The translations under genes and the position numbers were made by a program. From Nymphaea colorata (taxonomy: Eukaryota; Streptophyta; Magnoliopsida; Nymphaeales; Nymphaeaceae): a DNA stretch of 64,000 nt. The DNA lies in the NCBI RefSeq assembly GCF_008831285.2, contig NC_045139.1:18272354-18336353 (forward strand), given 5' to 3'. Shown here piece by piece: positions 55,757-64,000 of this stretch. Each line of letters begins with the position of its first letter. Position 1 is the stretch's first letter. The notes beneath the pieces were generated by a model that was given only the letters and a program-made list of their open reading frames with translations, was not told where the DNA came from and ran no database searches.

Positions 55757-57300
55757 CAAACATATCAAAGTATTAACATAAAAATGAACATACTTTTTTG
55801 TAGCATTGTCTTATCTTCTAAAGGTTATCACGATTCTGACCGTATGCTATACAATATATGATGCGATTTTATAATAAGCACAACCTTGGCGTATTCTATT
55901 AAATATGGTTTCGTTTGTTGAACTGTTACGTCCTCATTTTCTTGGACATGATTATCTTTCATGTCCACATTGCGATTTCATTGTCATTTTTTAGCTTCCT
56001 TTGGGGAGGCCATGAATGTTATTAGGTGTCTCTCTCTTTTCCAACAGTTAAAAAACTGAAAAGAAATCTCTCTCTCTCTCTCCAGAGAGAGAGAGAGAGA
56101 TTTTTGTTTTCAGTTTTTTAATCGTTGGTGGTTAGAGGAGGATCATCTAATATAGAATGGAAAGGACATCCGTCGCTTATTGCTGCCACTGTAGCTTTGA
56201 ATATTTCATTGACAACAAATAATCCAAAACACCAACTTAACAAGGTCTCGTGCTAAATTGTTTAGTTCAGTAAATTGGAAGGGTCCATCTAAAACTGACA
56301 ACTAATGTTAAATTAATCTGTTCAGCGTCGCTGCTGTTGAGAAGGACAAGGAGATCTCAAACACATAAGAGAGACCACAACAAAGTATGGAATTAATGAC
56401 AGGGCACAGAAGCTCTTAATATCACCTTTTCAAATACTCAACAAATGTTTCATAATTAATCGATATGTAAATAATGAAATAAGAAATTTTACTTTCCTGT
56501 GGGCAATTTGCCCACACGAGCTTCCACGAACTTCTCCCTAATTTTAACCATCACTCAAACATGCTTTAAAAAGACGCAATGCCATTATAGGGTGTCAACC
56601 AACTGTATTATTAATTTTTGTTGACTGGTTGTGCTTTGGGAGTGGAGATAGGCTCCATCCCATTTATTATTCCCAGCAAAATTATATTTATTTACAAAAA
56701 TGCAAAGCATCAAGGAGGCTGCAAGTAGATTGGCCAACTTGCAAGTTGAAAGGCTGCAAGTCCTCAATCCAGTTCAGTTTGTTCACCTCAAACTAGAAAC
56801 AAGGTTTAGTTCAATTTGCATGAATTTTAATTAATTAAAAGAGATAAAAACGATTTGAAATAAATTTCTTCTTAATTTAAGCACTGATATGCAATATTTC
56901 AAACAACGAGCTTTACAACTAATTATATCAAAAGGCGGAAGAGGATATTCATATTCTAAACAGCAAAAAGCATAAAAGCCGAAATTTGTACAAACAACAT
57001 GACCCACCTTGGAAAACCGAAGCAAGAAAGGAAAGGATTCGAACCATCAATTTGAAGATGGACGGTCAGAAAGACTCTACCTTTCTCTTCGCTGTATGCC
57101 AGTCACGTGACCACGATGGCAGAGAAGCGTTCGACGTCGTGGTCGGTGGGTCCCACTGGAAGGGAAATGGCGGACGAAAAGGAAAGGGGTTTCGAAATCG
57201 TCTTTCGTACGGAGGCAACGGTTAGTAGCCGGTTATCAGGTTAATGGGCGCGCGAAATCGGACCAACGAAGCCCCTGGCTGACCCGAAACTTGGCCGCGC
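53597..57300. other. Intergenic between DC1 cluster and GSL10
   Basis: No supported gene. 54640-54700 is a repeat seen inverted at 39000-39130. TA run at 55725-55752. A palindrome is at 56041-56128, listed separately. Short minus-strand frames at 55285, 56585 and 56831 have no recognisable domain. Confidence 0.6.
56041..56128. repeat. Near-perfect palindrome with CT/AG core
   Basis: Left arm CCAACAGTTAAAAAACTGAA then AAGAAATCTC and a CT run meets a right arm of an AG run, ATTTTTGTTTTCAG and TTTTTTAATCGTTGG. The arms are about 43 and 45 bases with almost no spacer. The transcript would fold into a tight hairpin. No second copy was recognised, so it may be a small foldback element or a local inversion. 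Confidence 0.85.
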
Positions 57301-57340
57301 TTTCTCTCGCTCTCTTTCCCTCCTCCGTCTTCCTTCTCCT

Positions 57341-57872
57341 GTAAGCATGTCGCCGTTCTGCTAATCTCTTGCGTCCCGTTTTTTTCTTCGGTTGTTTTGA
57401 TTGTTCGTCCATCGTCATGGGTTTACCGATCGTTCTGGATTAGGTGTGGCTGCTTCCTTCCATCGACTCTGTTTCAATCAATTCCCTCCTTTCTTGGGTC
57501 ATTTGGATGTCACTTTCGTTTCTGTACCTTTTGGTTTTGGCGCTAGGGTTTTCGTTTTTGGTTGGACATTTTAGGTGAGATTTTGGCTTGTTTCGAGAAC
57601 GTTGATCTAGTTTTTATGTTTCATGGTCCCCTTTTCTGGGTTATCGTTTCTCTGTTTAGTTTCTTTATTGATCTCATTGACGTCGACGTTTCTTGTTTTG
57701 GCGCTTAGTGGTTGTCTTGTCGATCAGGGTTTTGGTCCTTTACTTCATTTTCTGGACGTTGATTTGGAGCCCGATACTTGTAGTTCGTTTGAATTTCTCT
57801 TTCTTCTTTTTGCGTTCGGCGGATTGTTGATTGCTTACTTGGCTATTGGTCGTTCTATGTATCTTGGTGCAG
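57341..57872 (+). other. Probable 5' UTR intron of the callose synthase gene
   Basis: TTCTCCT|GTAAGC at 57341 and TTGGTGCAG ending at 57872 bound a T-rich stretch between a CT-rich leader and the coding start at 57908. The placement is inferred from splice signals only. Confidence 0.5.
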
Positions 57873-57907
57873 TGACAGAGAGGAGTTTAATGTTTTGAGC
57901 GGGCAAG

Positions 57908-60590
57908 ATGTCGAGAGTGGAGACCAATTGGGAGAGGCTGGTGGAGGCGGTCCTGAGTAGGGAACGCCGGGGTGGGGCTGATGCGTTCGGTCAAGCTGTT
58001 AGCGGCATTGCGGGAAACGTCCCCTCCTCTCTTGCGAGGAGCGCAGATATTGATGCGATACTCAGAGCAGCTGACGAAGTACAAGAAGATGATCCCAACG
58101 TCGCTCGGATTTGTGAGTTCTTTCAAGCTTACGGCTTGAAATTTTCTGGGTTTGCTGATGCGGTAGCGTGATTGTGTTTTACTTTCAGTTGCTTCATGGG
58201 CTCGTGTTCCTGTGAAGTTTAGGTGTCATTTGACCTGAAAATGAAGTTTGCCATTTTGGTATACCCGGTTTCCAGTTCCTTCGATGATGATGACCTTTGA
58301 TTCATTTAATAACAGATGCTCTTCTCCGATGCATTGACGAAGTTCGGTATTCTTTCGAAATGAAATATTTCTGTTGTAGAAACCATGCCCAACCTAGAAG
58401 CAAGTACCACACGTGTTTCTTTGTCTTCAATTCTGCGATAGATGTCCTTTTCAATGCTTAGTTAGCTGGATTTCCGTGAAAATTCTGATCATAACAAACC
58501 CATATGGAGTGTCATGATCTCCAGGCCCTTATTTTGGGGTCTCCCAAGACTGGATTTGAGTCGCATAGTGTGTACAAATAATTGGGTACAATAAAGAAAA
58601 TAAAACACCCTGATGTTAGTTTCCTGAAAATTATCAAGAGCCTGATTGTTTGGCGAATACTGCTTGAACATCTTCTAGAAGTTGAAAACACTGGCCTTAT
58701 TGAATTTATGCATCAAGTTTCTATTTTTAGTTTCAATAAGTGTGGGCAGTGAAGTTTATGCATCGTACTTTCTATATTTGTTTCTGATTACCAATGTACT
58801 TGAAAGAATAAAGTATTTATTAGGTAGGGGTTTTTCAATTATATTCTTCTTGACCAAAAACCTGGGTTCTCTAATGGTTCATTGGACAGTAACTATTTGC
58901 ATGAAGCTAGCATGATTTGCGGATCCCTAATCTTGCACTAGAAGCTCTAGCCTGCTAGCAAGTGCTTAGTCACGGGCCTGTGAATGTGGACTTGTTGGCA
59001 TTACTTAATGGAAAAATTACAATCAAGAAAGATAAAGATATTGAGAGTTTTCTATTTGTCTATCTTTGTGGATAACTTTGAGCTGAATTTAGACATTCTT
59101 TCAGAAAAGAGTATTGTCTACAACTCATTGAAGATGGATCCCAAACACTAGGCTACTGTTCTCACCGATCCTTGAAAGTTTTGTTGAATGTGTCGTTACT
59201 GATAAGACAGTCCAGAGCTGCAGGCCAATCTGTGATGGTTTTTATAATTCAGATCCTTCAGATACCATAACTCCCTTGAAACTTTTCCTTTTCACTGTTT
59301 AGTTAGGTAAAGTTCCTTCTGATCACTAATGAAGAAGTTTGACATAATGAAAAGCCAAATTTTGGTATTTAGTTTCAGCAGAACTGTTTGAAATGATGTA
59401 AGCATGATGTATTCCATTATTGGTTCAATAGTTCCAAAAGGCTACTTTGTAGTCCCTCCACTCATAGTTGGCCTACCCAATGATTTGGCAAAAACTTGTT
59501 TGGGCTTGCACTTTTGACTTGATGAGTCAACTTAGACAACTTTAGCTGGATCAAGACTGACTTTTATGATTTTTTTAGTACGGTCAAGAGCATGTTGTGA
59601 GGAGAAGTTATCTTGGACAACTTCACCCGTGCTTGATGGCCTGATATGAATCATGTATACAACTTTCACCTGAGTGAAGAATGTTTCATAAATCAAACAC
59701 ACTCTTAATTCAAAGGAGATTCAGAGTTTAATGCCCTCCGAGTGTCTCTCTTGAAACTTGTCAAAGCTTGTCTAAATGTGTAAGTCCAACAACACAAATT
59801 AAGGAGAAAGAAACCTAACGGTCAATAAGGAAATACTTTATTCTTCACATGTTTGGGAGTTATTAGAATTTATAACTTGATGGTTCTGAATCAACCTCTC
59901 AGTAAAGACTGTTAAGCTCTTATTAGTAAATTCCAGAGTTGGTGTAAACAAATGAACCCAATTTGAACAGTTTGAATACACACTTGTAGCTTGGATGAGT
60001 TGATCAAGTTACACGGTCTTAGCCAGGTTTTGGTTGTAACCAGTTCAATCCAAAGCTATGAGTGGGTGGTTGCCTACTTGGACTGTGTTGCCAGGTCACT
60101 AGTTGGGATTCAGTGAGCTTTCCAATTTATGATGTCACTTAGTTCATTAGTCCCATTCACAATGAAATACCCCTTGGTGTTGGATGTATTGGGGGGAGTA
60201 GCTGAGGGCTATCGCTGCTCCATCGATGTGTGACTAAAAATGTTTGAGATGGTTTGCTTCTTGTAGGTGTTAAATTCACAAATTCTGACATGTTTGAAAA
60301 CCTAATATAGAAATAAGGATTGAGCAAGATTAGCTGCCTAGCATATGCCATGATGAAGAAAAACTGGTGAAGGAAAGTGAAAGTAGTCAAAGTAGTCAAT
60401 ATAGGCTAGGGACAGATAAACATTGTTGCATCTTAGAATAATTTAGACGAATATGAAACATCAACTTGAAAAAAAATAGCATTAGGAGGATGATGATGGT
60501 TAATTGAAACAAGTTATGAACAGAAATCAGTATGATGGATAACCTTTTCCTTATAGACTGGAGTTATAAGATACAGTGTTGTGAAGCTTC

Positions 60591-60637
<47 letters not shown>

Positions 60638-62728
60638 ATATTATATAATATGCATAGAATGATTCTATTTTTAGATAGTTTCTGTGATTGATTAGATGCA
60701 ATTCTTGTGTAGAACACCTGTAAAATGCATGGAGTTGAACCTTCATTGAAAGATGGGCATAAATGGGTGGAAAAGAAGAAAATATCATGCTGGATACAAA
60801 TGGAAATAAGAAGGAGAGGGCTGAAAGATAGTGTAGGAAGAGAGATGGAATTAGGATAACATGAAGATGTTTTTTGGAGTTTACTTCAATAATGTTATAC
60901 TCTAATATCACATTAACAGTGAAGGAAGAGATAGGGAATTAGGATAACATGAAGAAGGCTTTTGGGAGTTTACTTCAGTAATGATATACTCTAATGTCAC
61001 ATTAACAAGTATAACAGTATGCTGTGGAATGTGAACTGTGGTCAAGTAATATCCAAATTATGGACTTGGTGCTATGGGCAGGGTTGGTTGGGAGCAATAT
61101 ACTGTGCGGGTAACTTGATCTTATGTAATGAGATCCATATCCAGAAATAAAGGAGGCATGAAATAGCATCTTCTTCTCATAAGGTGCTGGGAATTGTGCA
61201 TTGCTTGATAGCATCCTGTTAGTACCGTTCTTGCTAACTCCGGTTTCGCACTCTCCCACAAGAGAGACAGACCCAACTTTGTCTTAATGACTCAAATTCT
61301 TCATTACCTTTTAGGGTTAACCCTCCTTACAATATATATGAGTGCTGTGGGCTGGGTCTATTCCATAACTGGACTGGCCACCCGACCCGATTACAAGCTA
61401 ACAGACTGCTGGGCCATAACTAAGGACTTGAAACACACAAGAGTCTGAAGACTGAAACTAAGAAATGCATGACAGGCTCCCCACACAAGCCTTATTGATA
61501 CTGTGCCCAACACATCCCTTGTTATTTCTCAATGACATTCTTTCAATGTGTCGATAAGATCTTATAAAGGCCTGAGACTCACTTTTTGTTTTGTTTTGTT
61601 TCTGTCTTATAGAATACATGTCACATGTCCAAATATGTTTTTGTAGTGTTTTTTATGTTTTTGGACATGGGAATAATTTATATAGTTTTGTAGAAAAAAT
61701 AAGCGTCCACTTGACTGGTCCTGTACAAGTGTTGATAGATATGTCCGAGCGTTTATTTTGCCAAGATCAGCCGTGTTGAGCATGTTAAACTTGTTGGGCA
61801 CTGACATTGGTACCATATTATCAATGGCCACACAACATAGTTTTTGTTTCTTCTAATTCATTGATTTGCATGCTAGTTTTTGTTTCTTCTAATTCATTGA
61901 TTTGTATGCAGAGTTGCTTGAATAAATCATGCAAAGAAGGCCTGTTAGGCTGTTAATGATAGGTTTTGTTTTGTAATGCAAGACTTTGTGGAATGTGAAC
62001 AAACCGGTAAAAAGGGTAGTGATAAACTTTTTTCTTAGCAATAGCTGCTTAGCTTGAGTATGTCCTTTTACACATTGAGAGAAGATAATTAACTCTGTGA
62101 ACTTTAATTCTCCTTTTACTCACATGGTGCCTGGTGTTTATCAAGGATAGGTCACCGTTTGGCTTCCGCTGTGTTGTCAAATATCTAACATATGGGTTGT
62201 GGAATTGTTATGCAGTATGTGAACATGCATATGCCTTGGCACAAAACTTGGATCCTGATAGTGAAGGAAGGGGTGTCTTGCAATTCAAAACTGGTCTGAT
62301 GTCAGTTATCAAGGTACACAAATGTTTATGACTTCAAGTCATTTAGTTAGACTAATGTATTTGAAGCTAATGTTGATGTCATCTTTTTTGACATATATTT
62401 TTTTAATTTGCTTGTAAATCTTTATCTCTTTTTCTTCACCTTTTTAGTAGCAAACTTTTATTTTTTTCTCTCTCCAATCATCCTTGAGATGAACTTTTCC
62501 AAAGCTCTGATGTGAGTTCTGTTTTCAAAATCAATTTACAGCTCCCCATTTTTATTTTTTCCAGCAAAAACTTGCCAAACGAGAAGCAGGAGTCATAGAT
62601 AGGACCCAGGACATTGCCCGTTTGCAGGAGTTTTACAAACTATACAGGGAAAAACACAAAATAGACGAGTTACAGGAGGAAGAATTGAGGTTGAGAGAAT
62701 CTGGTGCTTTCAGCGGCAACCTTGGCGA
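57908..62728 (+). CDS. GSL10: Callose synthase, GSL10/CALS9-like, first three coding exons (gene runs off the window)
   Basis: Exons 57908-58112 (MSRVETNWERLVEAV... DPNVARI), 62216-62313 (CEHAYALAQNLDP, GRGVLQFKTGLMSVIK) and 62565-62728 (QKLAKREAGVIDRTQDIARL, RESGAFSGNLG), phases 1, 0 and 2, GT-AG introns of 4,103 and 251 bases. This is the N-terminal Vta1-like region of plant 1,3-beta-glucan (callose) synthases. The start MSR...W(E/D)RLV and the ID R.QDI.RLQEFY pattern fit the GSL10 (CALS9) branch better than GSL8. These are plasma-membrane enzymes of about 1,900 residues using UDP-glucose. Only about 155 residues are in the window, and the catalytic region lies beyond 64000. A CT-rich leader and likely 5' UTR intron precede it. 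Confidence 0.88.
58113..62215 (+). other. Large first intron of the callose synthase gene
   Basis: 4.1 kb with no supported gene. It holds a TA run near 60596-60625, a tandem duplication of about 93 bases at 60835-61010 (GAATTAGGATAACATGAAGA twice) and a 37-base tandem at 61838-61912 (TTTGTTTCTTCTAATTCATT twice). Confidence 0.8.
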
Positions 62729-64000
62729 GTATGAATCAAACTTAACGTTGTTCACAACCTTCTGCTTTCTATATCTGCTGTAAAACTTCCATGACTGTTT
62801 GTTCCATTCTGTTATGAAATGCAAAGTGATGCCTCTTTACCATTTTAGTTACAATGGTAACTATTTGCTGCTGCGAACACGCAAATACACATATATAAAC
62901 CTGGCGGTCTTAAACTCTTAGATGATGCTGTTTCGAGATGTATAGTTCATGACGCCTAGGGCTATTTGACAGATTCTTCGTTTTGACTCAACACTGTATA
63001 ACCTATGCAAATTACATTTTGAATCCCAAGAATGATGTTGCTTTCTGTTTCTAGTGCCACATCCATGTGACATAAATCTAGGTAATGTTGAGGAAATCTG
63101 GAAAGTGTAATGAAGAAAAGGATTCTTCCCATGAATTTTGCTGTTACGTGCATTATCTTGTTAACATTTTAGAAGAGGGTTCAACCCTAAACATTTGGCT
63201 GTGTGGTCAAAAGTGATTGATAGCCTAAGGTGACACACTTCTAAAAAGGCCTTGGTGGAACTTGCTGGAAACTGGTAAGCCCTTTTAATACAAATAAAAG
63301 AGAAAAGGAGAATAGAGAAAAGAAAAAGAAGAAGAACAATAAACATAGGAGGAGAAGTAGTAGAATAATGGAAAAAGGTAAGTAGGAAAACTAGAAAAGC
63401 AGAAGAGGATAGGGATTTCAGATCTCCCTTGCCCCAACTAACGTAGAAGAAGATGGGATAAGGACAGCAAAAGTTATTCAAGTAAAAATGCAAAATTTCC
63501 TTCTTTATTCTTAGTATGGGCTGCCTATGTCCCTAGTTTGGTGCCTGAGCCTGCTTTTGGTTGCACAACTCTTGGAGGTTGCTCTTATGATTGGGATAGG
63601 GTTGACATCTTCACAATATTTCAGTTGGTTAGTCTTTTGAATAGCTTAGAACCTTAAAATGACCAAAAGGTTCACAATTTTTTTTAGATATTGGTACTTT
63701 AAAAACAATCTGATAATAACGTTCAAGTACTGCAACATTGTAAAAAATGTCATACCATTATTATGGTATTATTTATTGCCATAGAATCAGACTACTTTTA
63801 CATGTTTTCATATAATTCATATATTACATTATACATATTGAAGGAACTTTGTCTTTGTTTTTGTTTCTTTTATATGTAATGAGCTTATGATGTTTTTCTT
63901 TTGAAAATATTGTAAAAAAGTGCTATAGGTCCTTTTACCATATTTTGGTGAAATTGATGGCTTTAGCTTGTAAACTAGTTTAGTAGTTTTTAGGGTCCTT
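62729..64000 (+). other. Third coding intron of the callose synthase gene (to window end)
   Basis: Starts with GTATGA after GGCGA. No continuation exon with the expected RKRVF-type sequence was recognised before the end of the window. Contains an AG-rich stretch at 63290-63420. Confidence 0.6.

Noticed and set aside
63161-63493. 110-codon minus-strand frame near the window end
   Set aside because: Falls in an AG-rich stretch of the callose synthase intron and is low complexity.

Overview
The window is nuclear DNA of a flowering plant. The evidence is intron-rich genes for plant-type proteins (a metal tolerance protein, a GT47 wall glycosyltransferase, a callose synthase and many DC1-domain proteins), an AT-rich background with GC-rich single-exon genes, long introns, AT/GA microsatellites and a Ty1/copia retrotransposon. 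The species cannot be fixed from the sequence. No rRNA, tRNA or CRISPR was seen.

Layout. 1-17,300: tandem segmental duplications carrying three decayed copies (A 1619-4245, B 9361-11399, C 15209-16487) and two fragments (4958-5008, 6486-6715) of a three-exon gene. It encodes a DC1 zinc-finger protein with an unusual Asp/Cys-repeat tail and an ancestral C(I/L)CS terminus. Promoter-flank DNA of copy C is also present in inverted orientation just upstream, giving a palindrome of about 0.5 kb. 17,769-25,501: a complete ten-exon CDF-family zinc transporter, MTP5. 28.7-53.6 kb: a cluster of six single-exon DC1 genes (28709, 35625, 39937, 48689, 50172 and 53042) with a MUR3-type GT47 gene (31194-32864) between the first two. 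The third DC1 gene is split by a young 5,349-bp copia element (40089-45437, minus strand). 57.3-64 kb: the 5' end of a callose synthase gene (GSL10/CALS9-like) that runs off the window.

How the parts relate. The cluster DC1 genes share N-terminal architecture, GA-rich leaders touching the ATG, and upstream AGTCAA/TTGAC (W-box) repeats, so WRKY-type defence or stress control is a reasonable inference. They differ in DC1 number (two or three) and in the copy number of a C-terminal WPGQ repeat. The DC1 arrays look like recent birth-and-death evolution. MTP5, GT47 and GSL10 are conserved single genes with no shared pathway visible here. The most novel material is the Asp/Cys-tailed DC1 family, the promoter palindrome beside copy C, the W-box hairpin at 48023-48094 and the LTR-DC1 chimeric reading frame.
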